Assembly (NCBI GenBank): GCA_017408585.1
Contig: JAFQUJ010000017.1
Coordinates: 1 to 64,000, forward strand
Reading direction: 5' to 3'
Source of the DNA: Clostridia bacterium
GTDB lineage: Bacteria > Bacillota > Clostridia > Oscillospirales > CAG-272
Length of the DNA stretch: 64,000 bases
The notes below the pieces were generated by a model that saw only the letters and a program-made list of their open reading frames with translations, was not told the origin of the DNA and searched no databases. Below are positions 1 through 8,342 of this stretch, piece after piece. Positions within the stretch are counted from its first letter, which is position 1. Each line of letters begins with the position of its first letter. The translations under genes and the position numbers were made by a program.

Positions 1-63
1 ACCACCGCACTCGTCGCAAAAATCAAGCACAAAAGCAGTAAAAACGAAAAAATATGTATAAAC

Positions 64-285
64 TTATGTTTTATCCTCACCATAGTTTTCCTCCACGTCT
101 GATAAATCTATACCGTTTTCCTTGCACCAAATTATGAGCTTGCCGATGGCTCTCGCCTGTGGCTTGCGATTTTCACGCTCCCAACGGCTGACGGTTGAAT
201 AGGAAACGCCCACCGCATCGGCAAATTCCTGTTGGTTTAGTAGCCTCTCGGCTCTTATGTATCTTACCTTCTGTGACAGAGTCAT
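64..285 (-). CDS. XRE-family HTH transcriptional regulator
   Basis: A 73-residue DNA-binding protein of the XRE (Cro/C1) family. The helix-turn-helix covers about residues 5-58, and the stretch VGVSYSTVSRWERENRKP is the typical second and third helix with the following turn. The ATG follows a GGAGG ribosome site. It has its own near-consensus promoter (320-348), and a perfect 8-bp inverted repeat lies over the -35 box, so autorepression is likely (inference). It lies downstream of the restriction cassette but beyond that cassette's terminator, so it is a separate unit. What it regulates cannot be seen; a gene beyond the left edge could be co-transcribed. The fold is sure, the target is not. 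Confidence 0.85.
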   Translation of the reverse strand: MTLSQKVRYIRAERLLNQQEFADAVGVSYSTVSRWERENRKPQARAIGKLIIWCKENGIDLSDVEENYGEDKT

Positions 286-319
286 GCGTTTTCCTCCATA
301 TTCATTCTTAATATGTCAT

Positions 320-348
320 ATTATATCACAAAATCGCCGTTTCGTCAA
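320..348 (-). promoter_or_regulatory. Sigma-A promoter of the XRE gene
   Basis: On the minus strand TTGACG (348-343) and TATAAT (325-320) are separated by exactly 17 nt, about 35 nt upstream of the ATG at 285. Confidence 0.75.
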
Positions 349-362
349 TAATTCTTGACGAA
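341..362. promoter_or_regulatory. Inverted-repeat operator over the -35 box
   Basis: TTCGTCAA (341-348), a 6-nt spacer and TTGACGAA (355-362) form a perfect 8-bp inverted repeat that contains the -35 hexamer of the XRE promoter. This position fits a repressor site, most simply for the XRE protein itself (inference). Confidence 0.55.
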
Positions 363-375
363 TTTACGCGCGTCT

Positions 376-409
376 TTTATTAAAAAAGCATCGGATTTTT
401 CACCGATGC
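376..409 (-). terminator. Intrinsic terminator of the RM/OLD operon
   Basis: GCATCGG (388-394) pairs with CCGATGC (403-409) around an 8-nt loop. Read on the minus strand the hairpin is followed by TTTTTTAATAAAA. It lies about 90 nt beyond the stop of the OLD-like ATPase. Confidence 0.8.
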
Positions 410-500
410 CTGACTCGTTATTCGGTTGTATCCGATTGCACCTCCTGTTAGCACAACAACATACCACATAAGAGAGAGAAAGTCCAGAGTTTTTTGAAAA

Positions 501-2270
501 TTATTTTATAATGTTGAGGGCAAATAATATTGCTTTAATCTTTTCTAAACTTTCCTCGTCAAGTTTGATTTCTTTATCCATTGAAAGTTCCAAAAAGTGC
601 TTTGCGGTCAAGGTCTTTTGTCCACAATCGAACTTTACTTTATCATCAGAACTGAATATATCTTCTATCACCATAGGCGATGATATCATAGATGTGAGAT
701 CAAACTCTTTTGTTGCGACATTAAATACTTCTTTACCGCTTTCAAGACCAATGCAAGTTAGCCTTTCATATTCTCGATATGCAGCTTCGTCGAAATCGGT
801 TAAGATTTTGAAATCAAATCCCCAACCAAGCAAAATGCTAGCTATTTGGTTAATATTACTTACACCAATAGATGGGATTATGTAGGGCTGTTTTTGGGGA
901 TCAATTCCAAGCAAGTGCATAACGCCTTTTAAGTAATAATAATCCGTTATCCCTTCAACTATAATATTTTGCTTATCGTATGAAGGGCCAATATTATATT
1001 TTGCAGAAAATCCAAGTGCTTTGCATAAGGGAGACAATACTTCTTCTTTGCTTGATTCAGGCACTTTTAAATCTGAAACACTGTTAAAAATACTTGTGAA
1101 ACCATTTTCATTGCAAACCAGACGAATGTTGCTCAAATATGTAGAGTCAATCATAAACGGAGAATGAGTCGTATATAATATCTGATTTTTTGTACCAAAG
1201 TCATTGAGCAATTCTACAAGCTTTGCTTGTGCATCAATGTGAAGGTATACACCAGGCTCATCTAACAAAAGAACAACATTTTTGTCTAATAAATTCTGCT
1301 CTTTCAATTGTATATATAGATTTAAATACCAACGCAGTCCGTTACTGCGTTCAGTAATATACAATGACCTTCTTGTTGTTGCAATTAACAAGTGAAACCG
1401 ATTGGTTTCAAAGTTGATCTTAATGTATACTTTTTCTTTTTGATAGAATTGAGAAAATGATTCGGAAAGCAGTTCTAATTTTTGTTCTATTTCTTCTTGA
1501 TAAAATTGTTTTTCTCCCCCATCGGAAGATGAGCATGCCTTCACAATTGAATTCAAGTCAATGCCGGCACTCTTAAAGAAAGAGTTTATAATGGATTTAT
1601 TGTTGGCATTTTTATTGATTTCATCTATTGTATAACTCGCCGCGAAATCTTTTTCATCGAATTTGAAAAAAATAGGAAGTATGGCATCTAAATGAAGCAC
1701 ATATTGCTCATATATATCCAATTGAGTCGATGCTTCATTTTTTATCGTTGCATCAATTTGTGCACTTGATAGCAATGAACGAGTTGAACTAATATTCTGC
1801 GTTTGTCTACTTATATTAGTATCAAAATCAGAACCAAAGAATGCGGTTAAGTTCTTCTTTGTATCATTGCTTATATTACTTAATCCTTGAATAAATGCAC
1901 GAAAATATTCCTGTATAGGTTTGATTTTTTCTGCAATAAAATCTGCTAATCCACCTTGTATTTGAGGCAATTTCCCTTCTTCAAAAATGAACACTGATTT
2001 TTTGTCAAAATCATGATGAAATCCACTAAGTTCAGCATCAGAAAATTCCACTGTTACCTCAATCAACGGATTTTCGTTATTCATCTTATTTTTGTGTGCG
2101 TTTAACTTATTTACAGATCGAAAATTCAATGTGCTCAGGCAATCAAGAAGATTACTTTTTCCGCTTTCGTTCTTACCAATAATCACTGACACACTTTTTT
2201 CAGGATATAGGATGTTTTTTTCTTCCCCAATAGACTTGTAATTATTTATTGCTATTTTAATAATTCTCAT
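501..2270 (-). CDS. OLD-family ATP-dependent endonuclease (AAA ATPase + TOPRIM)
   Basis: A 589-residue protein with an ABC/SMC-type ATPase split by a helical insert and a C-terminal TOPRIM nuclease domain, the layout of the overcoming-lysogenization-defect (OLD) family. Visible parts are Walker A GKNESGKS at residues 32-39, the Walker B stretch VVLLLDEPG near 335, an H-switch TTHSPF near 368, and TOPRIM motifs NIIVEGITD near 438 and LTDFDE near 491. OLD proteins act as DNA nucleases, often in anti-phage systems (Gabija GajA belongs here). It is the last gene of the cassette, 15 nt after the restriction-modification gene, with the operon terminator behind it. No UvrD-like GajB partner is present, so it is not a standard Gabija pair. 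It may back up the neighbouring RM enzyme (inference). Confidence 0.85.
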   Translation of the reverse strand: MRIIKIAINNYKSIGEEKNILYPEKSVSVIIGKNESGKSNLLDCLSTLNFRSVNKLNAHKNKMNNENPLIEVTVEFSDAELSGFHHDFDKKSVFIFEEGKLPQIQGGLADFIAEKIKPIQEYFRAFIQGLSNISNDTKKNLTAFFGSDFDTNISRQTQNISSTRSLLSSAQIDATIKNEASTQLDIYEQYVLHLDAILPIFFKFDEKDFAASYTIDEINKNANNKSIINSFFKSAGIDLNSIVKACSSSDGGEKQFYQEEIEQKLELLSESFSQFYQKEKVYIKINFETNRFHLLIATTRRSLYITERSNGLRWYLNLYIQLKEQNLLDKNVVLLLDEPGVYLHIDAQAKLVELLNDFGTKNQILYTTHSPFMIDSTYLSNIRLVCNENGFTSIFNSVSDLKVPESSKEEVLSPLCKALGFSAKYNIGPSYDKQNIIVEGITDYYYLKGVMHLLGIDPQKQPYIIPSIGVSNINQIASILLGWGFDFKILTDFDEAAYREYERLTCIGLESGKEVFNVATKEFDLTSMISSPMVIEDIFSSDDKVKFDCGQKTLTAKHFLELSMDKEIKLDEESLEKIKAILFALNIIK

Positions 2271-2285
2271 TATAGTGCCTCACTT

Positions 2286-2732
2286 TTAGTTAAGAAAAGA
2301 TTCGACTATTTTTGTTTTTTCGCCTTTTAAGGCTATTAGCAACTTTTCAAGTTCGGATATTTTTGCTTCCAATTCAATCACTTGTTCCATAGCTTTCTTT
2401 TGTACATCATAATCTGGAACACTGAACGAGATACCTTCTACTCTATCAATTGATGCACGATAGGAACGAGAAAAGTTCATCTTCTTTCCTTCCGTTTCAA
2501 GAATTCTCGCCATATAACGAGGGTGTACCTTGTCTGTCAAAACTCTCAACACACCGCAATGGTCGGTAGGATAAAATTGATTTTCCTTTGGATAGAAGTT
2601 TACCATCCAATCTCCATCAATTCCCCACAAAACAGAATCCGTAGAAAAGTCTTTTATGAGAAGTTTGTTCACATATCCAAAAGGTTCAAATACATTAGCA
2701 CTGAACACAGGAATGGTGCCATCTGCAACCAA
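2286..2732 (-). CDS. Second target-recognition domain of the RM enzyme, out of frame after a poly-G tract
   Basis: This 148-residue reading frame is the C-terminal part of an HsdS-type specificity domain: a recognition domain (GTIPVFSANVFEPFGY is a typical start) and a closing coiled coil (VIELEAKISELEKLLIALK). Its only possible start codon is a TTG with no ribosome site, and the frame stays open upstream to the 11-G tract at 2802-2812. If the tract had 10 or 13 G, the upstream 1082-residue gene would read straight through into this frame and give one polypeptide of 1246 or 1247 residues with two recognition domains. It is therefore best read as the detached end of the same gene. Either real phase variation or a homopolymer error in the assembly could cause this. 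Confidence 0.75.
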   Translation of the reverse strand: MVADGTIPVFSANVFEPFGYVNKLLIKDFSTDSVLWGIDGDWMVNFYPKENQFYPTDHCGVLRVLTDKVHPRYMARILETEGKKMNFSRSYRASIDRVEGISFSVPDYDVQKKAMEQVIELEAKISELEKLLIALKGEKTKIVESFLN

Positions 2733-2778
2733 CTCAGAATTCAGTACACGCTTACCAATAGATACAGAAAAGCTCTTC

Positions 2779-5700
2779 TTATCCGATAGGGTTAATAGGT
2801 ACCCCCCCCCCCGATTTTTTGGTAATTATTTCCAATTCATCAAAGAGAGTTTCGATTTTGTTGCGATATTCTTCAATGCTCATACGGGTGGAGTTATATT
2901 CTTCATCAATTTTAGCACATGCTGCTATGATTTCTTCCTGAACGGGAATGGGCGGGATAGGAATATAAACTTCCTCCTTGAGATATGTACTATTTAAGCT
3001 TTTTCCAAATGCTTTGTCACCAACATTCTCAAGATCAATCAATCTACTACTAAAGAGGACAAACAAATATGCATCCAGCAATTCCTCACGGTCCAGAGGA
3101 ATAAGACCAGCTATTGCTTCATTAGTATACAAATCAGTTCCTGCAATAGCAGTTTTTCCAATACTTAACTTGAAACTAAGAAGTGTAGTTCCCGCAGGGA
3201 TGAGTTTAACATTGGAATTTTTAACTGCTTCATCGGTGATTTTTTCTTTTGTGTCAGTTATAATTTGTCCTTGCATTTCCGCTATAGAAACCCACAAATT
3301 CGTACCCATAAAATACTCGTAGTTTTCTCTTGATGGAGTGCCTCCAATAAGTACTTGGCACTTTGTTCCCAATTTGTGCAGAGGATATTTACTCTGCAAA
3401 TACTTTTTTGCCTTTACACTTGTCCTTATAGATTTGTTAAAAGCAACTCGAGAAAAATCAAGCATTCCAGAAGTAGTTACAATACCAGCATAGCGCTGAT
3501 TATCTTCTGTCAAAACTAATCCTTCATCTACAAAAGATTTTCTAATAGCATATGCCAGAGTGCCAGTAGCGCGGCGATCTTCATCCACATACATTTTTCC
3601 GCCACGTTTGATAATTTTAATGCCTTCGTTTCCATTCCGCCTGCTCCATTTATAACCGAGAAATTCTTTTTGTTGTTTATCTTCATTTGGAGCAGATATA
3701 ATGATTGTTTTTTGAGTATAAGTTAAAGCGAAAAAGAACAGTTTTTCAAATTCAATATTCTTCGCATATTGATAAAACCTTATTGCGAGTTGTTTTGCTT
3801 TTTCATCATCTGTAAGATTTTTAAATGCTTTTGTTCCCTTATACTTTATGGTGCTACTGTCAGATTCAAAGACCTCCAAATACATTTTGAAATATTCAAT
3901 CTCGACGATATCATCGAAAGTCAATGATTGCTTTGTAAATGCCGTATACAATTCTTCGCTGACATCGATTTTTGAAACATAGTTTTCGAATATTTCTTTG
4001 TCCTGCCAATCTTCTAATTCTGCACCAGAAAGAATAGCTGTAACGCTATCGTGAATCATGTCTTTATGCTTGGGCGGTTCATTGTATTTTTCAAGGAATA
4101 AAACCACCGTATTGGTTCCCGTTTCGCCAAATGTTAAGCTACCAAATTGCACAATTGCGCGAATCAAGAAATTTTTCAATATATGTTCTCTTGCCCCGGT
4201 ATAACTCGCAGAATCATTGCTCAATATACTTGATGGCAAAACAACGGCGGCAATACCTTTTGGCTTCAAAAGCTGCGCAATTCTTTCAACAAACAGCGTT
4301 TCAATTTCGCTTCCGTTATCACCGATTCTTTCAAGCAACTCAAAAGAGTTGTTTTTTATTTTTAAATGTTGCTTGAAATCCTTAACAGCGTAGGGAGGGT
4401 TAGCAACAAGTATATCAAAAGTTCCGTTTTCGATTTGTCTTTCGGGCAGATTTTCAAGGCCGTCACCGAAAACGATATTGCCTTCTCCCGCACCATTCAT
4501 ATAAAGCGAGATTTTTGCAACACGCGCAAGACGATAGTCCTTTTCAATGCCGAAAATATGATCTCTGACCCAAGCATTATCCCCATCAGATTCTACAAAC
4601 GCATTGATCGCTTCTACCGCTTCGGTCAAAAAATGTCCTGCACCGCAAGCATAGTCAATAATCTTGGGATAGATGGTGCCTTTTTCGGAGTGGGTAATCT
4701 GCTCAATGGGCAAACAATCCCAAATAAATCTCGTGATAGGCATGGGCGTAAAGAACTGACCTTCATTTTGCTTGAAACCCTTGTTTAACAATTGCTCAAA
4801 CAAATCACCAAGGAATTGATGCTTGGAAGGATAAACTATTCTATACTTTTCAAACAGTTGAACGACCTCAACCAAAATTTTGCCGTTTTGGTAGAACAGT
4901 TCTTCGTTGTGAACGTCTTTGAAGGAAAAATCGTTGTTGGAGAAGAATTTCAAAATTCGAATTTTGTCTTTCAGATCTTCAATTGCTTTTTTACGCTGAT
5001 GTCCTGTATAATTGCTAAATAGCCATTCTGGATAGTCGGCAGACACATAGAAAATTTCTTCATGCATGAAGGTTTCCATGCCTTCCTTGTGCAAACGCTG
5101 TAATCGGTCTTGCAAGGTTTCGTATGTATCTGTGCCTTGCTTGTATTGGAATTCCACCTCATCGGTATCGGATTTTTGAATTTCGTCCACCAACTTGCAA
5201 ATAAAGAGTGCAACAAGGCGGTTGAACGCATTTTCCTTGTCACTAACATTATTGTGGCGAAGAATTTCTTCAAACTTATTTACAATCTTGTCGTCGGGTG
5301 TGAAATCGCGCAAATCTTTTTTGAGCAAGGGTTTTATGCCAACTTTATAAGCAGTACTGTCAGACGAAAAAACAAGATCGTCATACCATGTACTTGCATA
5401 AGTATCTAGCCAAACAAGGTGTTTTTCTTCTGCAGTAAACGCAGAGGTGTAGAGCTTAATTGTGCTATCCTTTTTAGCACCAATCACAATATTAGGGTCG
5501 TCAGTGCAATTAATTGTAGGCGCTTTATAAGTGATAACTTCGCCATCAATGCCTGACGCATACAAAACAAGCCATTTAGTAGCTCTTTCTTGTTGCCAGT
5601 ATGAGAACAGCTGACCACCGTCCATAAAAGTATCTTTATATGCCTTATCAAATTCTCTTCCGATGGTTTTACATTCTACAATAAATAGCATTGATCCGTC

Positions 5701-6027
5701 AGGCGCAGAAACACATATATCTGCACGACCACTTTTCGCGTCGTGTCCCAAATGCCATTCTTTTTCAAGCTCTATGTGTTCAGGACGATAACCTTTTTCA
5801 AGCAAACGATTTACACATTCAAACACAACGAAATTTTCTGGTTGTTCGAAATCATCATTACGCTCACGACCTTTTATTTCTACAGGATATATAAGTTTTT
5901 CGGTCGCAAAATCAACGCTCAAGGAACAATTAAAAGCAGTGAACTTCTTTTCGAAAATATCACCATTTTCTGCAAATCCCAATACTCGCAACACATTTTT
6001 AAAATTGGTTTTCGTTATAATAGCCAT
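2779..6027 (-). CDS. Single-chain restriction-modification enzyme: nuclease, N6-adenine methylase, target recognition (type IIG-like)
   Basis: 1082 residues combining the activities of a type I system in one chain. The N-terminus has a PD-(D/E)xK nuclease of the HsdR-N kind: D103 in GRADICV, E118 and K120 in VECKT. A helical spacer follows, then an N6-DNA methylase with the SAM loop IIDYACGAGHF near residue 459 and the catalytic NPPY near 542. The C-terminus is an HsdS-like recognition domain (GTKCQVLIGGTPSRENYEYF onwards) and coiled coil. The frame then breaks at the 11-G tract, leaving a second recognition domain detached. It cuts and methylates DNA at specific sites, protecting against foreign DNA. 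The ATG lies 1 nt after the controller gene with GGAGG inside that gene, so the two are translationally close. BREX PglX is an alternative relative, but no other BREX gene is present. Confidence 0.88.
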   Translation of the reverse strand: MAIITKTNFKNVLRVLGFAENGDIFEKKFTAFNCSLSVDFATEKLIYPVEIKGRERNDDFEQPENFVVFECVNRLLEKGYRPEHIELEKEWHLGHDAKSGRADICVSAPDGSMLFIVECKTIGREFDKAYKDTFMDGGQLFSYWQQERATKWLVLYASGIDGEVITYKAPTINCTDDPNIVIGAKKDSTIKLYTSAFTAEEKHLVWLDTYASTWYDDLVFSSDSTAYKVGIKPLLKKDLRDFTPDDKIVNKFEEILRHNNVSDKENAFNRLVALFICKLVDEIQKSDTDEVEFQYKQGTDTYETLQDRLQRLHKEGMETFMHEEIFYVSADYPEWLFSNYTGHQRKKAIEDLKDKIRILKFFSNNDFSFKDVHNEELFYQNGKILVEVVQLFEKYRIVYPSKHQFLGDLFEQLLNKGFKQNEGQFFTPMPITRFIWDCLPIEQITHSEKGTIYPKIIDYACGAGHFLTEAVEAINAFVESDGDNAWVRDHIFGIEKDYRLARVAKISLYMNGAGEGNIVFGDGLENLPERQIENGTFDILVANPPYAVKDFKQHLKIKNNSFELLERIGDNGSEIETLFVERIAQLLKPKGIAAVVLPSSILSNDSASYTGAREHILKNFLIRAIVQFGSLTFGETGTNTVVLFLEKYNEPPKHKDMIHDSVTAILSGAELEDWQDKEIFENYVSKIDVSEELYTAFTKQSLTFDDIVEIEYFKMYLEVFESDSSTIKYKGTKAFKNLTDDEKAKQLAIRFYQYAKNIEFEKLFFFALTYTQKTIIISAPNEDKQQKEFLGYKWSRRNGNEGIKIIKRGGKMYVDEDRRATGTLAYAIRKSFVDEGLVLTEDNQRYAGIVTTSGMLDFSRVAFNKSIRTSVKAKKYLQSKYPLHKLGTKCQVLIGGTPSRENYEYFMGTNLWVSIAEMQGQIITDTKEKITDEAVKNSNVKLIPAGTTLLSFKLSIGKTAIAGTDLYTNEAIAGLIPLDREELLDAYLFVLFSSRLIDLENVGDKAFGKSLNSTYLKEEVYIPIPPIPVQEEIIAACAKIDEEYNSTRMSIEEYRNKIETLFDELEIITKKSGGGVPINPIG
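2802..2812 (-). repeat. Homopolymer G tract (11 G) inside the RM coding sequence
   Basis: Eleven C on the plus strand, read as G on the coding strand. It encodes part of Ser-Gly-Gly-Gly between the first and second target-recognition domains. Eleven G gives a stop seven residues later; ten restores the fused frame. Tracts of this type slip during replication. Confidence 0.9.
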
Positions 6028-6028
6028 T

Positions 6029-6235
6029 TTAGTTTTCCTCCGTTATTTCCATAATGTCGCCGATGTCGCATTCGAGTGTTTTGCAGACCCGGAGCAGGAT
6101 ATCCATTGAGACGGTTTCGTTTTTGCCGAGTTTGGCAAGGGTTGTTGTTGACATATCCGTAGCTATGCGGAGCTCGGTTTTTGTCATGCCCTTATCAATT
6201 AGCAATTTCCATAGTTTGTTATAACTTACAGCCAT
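6029..6235 (-). CDS. XRE-type controller protein of the RM cassette
   Basis: A 68-residue Cro/C1-type helix-turn-helix protein; the HTH runs from about residue 7 to 58, with MTKTELRIATDMSTTTLAKL as the DNA-reading part. It is the first gene of the defence operon, directly before the restriction-modification gene (1-nt gap). By analogy with controller proteins of RM systems it probably times expression of the enzyme after entry into a new host (inference; small HTH proteins of this kind also occur elsewhere). A strong promoter lies just upstream, and an AGAGG ribosome site precedes the ATG. Confidence 0.82.
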   Translation of the reverse strand: MAVSYNKLWKLLIDKGMTKTELRIATDMSTTTLAKLGKNETVSMDILLRVCKTLECDIGDIMEITEEN

Positions 6236-6268
6236 ACTTTCAAACCTCTTTTTAATAGCATTTTATAT

Positions 6269-6297
6269 ATTATAACATACTAATTTATAAGTTTCAA
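6269..6297 (-). promoter_or_regulatory. Sigma-A promoter of the RM/OLD operon
   Basis: Minus-strand TTGAAA (6297-6292), a 17-nt spacer and TATAAT (6274-6269), about 34 nt upstream of the controller ATG. Confidence 0.75.
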
Positions 6298-6343
6298 TAA
6301 AAAATCCACATTTGTAAACATTTTATTTGATTGTAGTGATTTT

Positions 6344-6371
6344 TTGACAATTTTCATTTTTGGGCTATTCT
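6344..6371 (+). promoter_or_regulatory. Possible promoter of a short transcript
   Basis: TTGACA (6344-6349), a 16-nt spacer and TATTCT (6366-6371). The -35 is perfect and the -10 is moderate. No reading frame follows, only a hairpin and a strong terminator. Confidence 0.4.
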
Positions 6372-6377
6372 TTGTTT

Positions 6378-6496
6378 ACTGCGACAGAAATTTTGAGGGC
6401 TGGTGATTGATTTTCGTCAGTCCTCGTGGTTTTGTGACGCTTGGAGGTTTTTCTTTGCATTAAAAAGCCCTATCGGTAATTTCGATAGGGCTTTTT
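6378..6496 (+). ncRNA. Candidate small RNA, about 119 nt
   Basis: The stretch between the possible promoter at 6344-6371 and the perfect terminator hairpin at 6462-6496 holds no credible reading frame but has an internal hairpin: GAGGGCTG (6395-6402) pairs with CAGTCCTC (6418-6425) with one G-U pair. Promoter, structured body and terminator in about 120 nt is the layout of a small RNA gene. It does not resemble a family I know. It could equally be an unused spacer where the terminator only serves the minus-strand gene. Confidence 0.3.
6462..6496. terminator. Bidirectional intrinsic terminator
   Basis: AAAAAGCCCTATCG (6462-6475) and its exact complement (6483-6496) around a 7-nt loop. The T-run is present on both strands. 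It ends the GH63-like gene on the minus strand and any plus-strand transcript from 6344. Confidence 0.85.
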
Positions 6497-6501
6497 GCTC
6501 G

Positions 6502-8118
6502 TTATAATAGTCTATAAGCGTTTGCGGTCCAGCTATACGCCTTACATTTTAATGAATCGCCTGTTAGCGGGTCATGATTTTCTGAAAATCCTGATTTTTC
6601 TATTGCCTTTTTATAGCCCGTTGCGATTTTCTCGCTTATTTCATGCTCGCCCATATTTCTAAGAGCTAAGGTAAAGATAATTTGGTCAGGTCCCCAAGCA
6701 GGCCCTCTCCAATAACCGTTTTGCGTATAGAACGGACTATGTATAGATTCGCTTGCGAGTCCGTATGGGCACAAGAAATCGTTTTTGAGCTTGCTTAGTA
6801 TGTATTCTCTTATATCGCTAGGAAGCTTATCCTCCAAAACAATCATTCTAAGGGGCATTAGGCTTTGAGGTCTATATATTTCCTCGGTCATTCCGTTACG
6901 AATAAAAATTTCCCCGTCCCAAAAATGAGTTACGCACTTCTCTAAAAGCTCATTTGATAGCATTTTATATATTCTGGTATCATTACACAAATTAAGCCTT
7001 TCTGCCATTTGTGACAAAACCTCACATTGAACAGACAAATACGCAATCAAATCAGGAGATTGGATAATCTCTGTATTATCGAAGCAGGTTGCGTTATCAT
7101 TGCCCGAATCGTTTCCATGATAATAGCAAGGGGTATTTCCACGATAGTTGAGCCACCAATCTGTATTCTTTTTCATAAAGTAATAAAGCTCGTCTAAAAT
7201 TTCAATATCCTCGTATTTTTTGTTTCGCTTTACAAGCTGTTTATAAATCCAGCCTTGGATTGGGGGCTTTACAAATGCCCTTTCCATATTTACCGTAGTA
7301 ACGGTATCGGGTGTTCTGCCATGGTTATCCATAAATCTATAAGGATAAATGAACTGATTATACGAAAGCTCAAAATCCTTGTCAGCCAAATCAAGAGCAT
7401 TAAAGGTATTATCCCAAGACCAAAGCTTGCACATGCCGGACTTACTCATTACAATTGCATCTCTGTCGTAATTGCCCTCACCGGATATAATGTTGCTCCA
7501 CAGAATGTATGCACACGCCTTATCATATTCGTTTTGGCACTTCATTTTTGCTTCCCAAGCAAGATATTCACTTTTTTTGCATTCCAAATACTCATTGTAT
7601 GTTAAATCGGTATAAACGGACTGCTCGCTTGTGCTAAGGCGAAGGGTGAACTCGTATTCTCCGTTTTCGTCCGGTAGAATAGTTATTTTTATGTAATCCT
7701 TGTATATTCTTCTTTCACTATCCCTTGTATCAAGAGATATTGTGCCTTTATGAATTTTGAAGGTATGGAATGTATTAGTAAAGCAATCGCAAAGCTTTAG
7801 AATGTTCTTTCCCTCATAAATATAGTTTGCATTATACACGCCCTTCATATAAATATAGCTAAAGCAGGGTGAGCTTCCTTTTCCATAGAAGCAAATTCCG
7901 TCCTTGCCAAACAAGCACATTTTGTGTATCTTGTCATCTGCTCTCACCTGAAGCTCCCATGGCAAAAAATCTTCGGTTACGGGGCTAGAAAATCCAAGCT
8001 CCATAAGTGGAACCATTCCGCCATTATGAAGCGAATGCAAAACCAAGCTTTCATTAACCTTTGCAACAGCAATCAAGGAGTTTCTTGCACTAAAATGAAA
8101 TTTATCAAAGCTTAACAT
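6502..8118 (-). CDS. GH63-like alpha-glycosidase (six-hairpin fold)
   Basis: A 538-residue intracellular glycosidase with no signal peptide. An N-terminal beta-rich region (to about residue 190) precedes an (alpha/alpha)6 barrel. Barrel signatures are SGMCKLWSWDNTFNALDLA, NTDWWLNYRG, the aromatic GYWRGPAWGPDQ and, near the end, FSENHDPLTGD with YSWTANAYRLL; these match GH63 and related GH37-type enzymes such as glucosidases and mannosylglycerate hydrolases. It probably removes glucose- or mannose-type residues from an imported oligosaccharide; the exact substrate cannot be read. The start follows TTGGAG. It is single-gene, with its own promoter (8163-8191) and terminator. Confidence 0.75.
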   Translation of the reverse strand: MLSFDKFHFSARNSLIAVAKVNESLVLHSLHNGGMVPLMELGFSSPVTEDFLPWELQVRADDKIHKMCLFGKDGICFYGKGSSPCFSYIYMKGVYNANYIYEGKNILKLCDCFTNTFHTFKIHKGTISLDTRDSERRIYKDYIKITILPDENGEYEFTLRLSTSEQSVYTDLTYNEYLECKKSEYLAWEAKMKCQNEYDKACAYILWSNIISGEGNYDRDAIVMSKSGMCKLWSWDNTFNALDLADKDFELSYNQFIYPYRFMDNHGRTPDTVTTVNMERAFVKPPIQGWIYKQLVKRNKKYEDIEILDELYYFMKKNTDWWLNYRGNTPCYYHGNDSGNDNATCFDNTEIIQSPDLIAYLSVQCEVLSQMAERLNLCNDTRIYKMLSNELLEKCVTHFWDGEIFIRNGMTEEIYRPQSLMPLRMIVLEDKLPSDIREYILSKLKNDFLCPYGLASESIHSPFYTQNGYWRGPAWGPDQIIFTLALRNMGEHEISEKIATGYKKAIEKSGFSENHDPLTGDSLKCKAYSWTANAYRLL

Positions 8119-8162
8119 ATTTGTTCTCCAATCTATTTTTATTCTATTTTTATTATAAAATT

Positions 8163-8191
8163 ATTTTATCATATAATCGAGCGAAATTCAA
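8163..8191 (-). promoter_or_regulatory. Sigma-A promoter of the GH63-like gene
   Basis: Minus-strand TTGAAT (8191-8186), a 17-nt spacer and TAAAAT (8168-8163), about 45 nt before the ATG. The region is very AT-rich, so chance matches are possible. Confidence 0.5.
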
Positions 8192-8265
8192 TCAAATAAT
8201 CAAAAATATTTTCTTTGCTTTGCGTATTGTAACAAGGATTTAAAGCACAAAATTTCTCATAGTTA

Positions 8266-8294
8266 TTGAAAAAGGGGGGATTTTGTGCTATAAT
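8266..8294 (+). promoter_or_regulatory. Sigma-A promoter of the AEC permease
   Basis: TTGAAA (8266-8271), 17 nt, TATAAT (8289-8294); it lies 48 nt upstream of the ATG and is divergent from the GH63-like promoter. Confidence 0.75.
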
Positions 8295-8342
8295 CACGCG
8301 GTGAGGGAGCTTCCTTGTGGCTCAGCTTAGGGGGATTTTTTT

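Noticed and set aside
1-63. End of a gene at the left edge
   Set aside because: Both strands give short hydrophobic or basic frames without a recognisable motif; nothing can be assigned.
501-2270. Gabija GajA
   Set aside because: The AAA-TOPRIM layout fits, but no UvrD-like GajB gene is adjacent; only the wider OLD family can be claimed.
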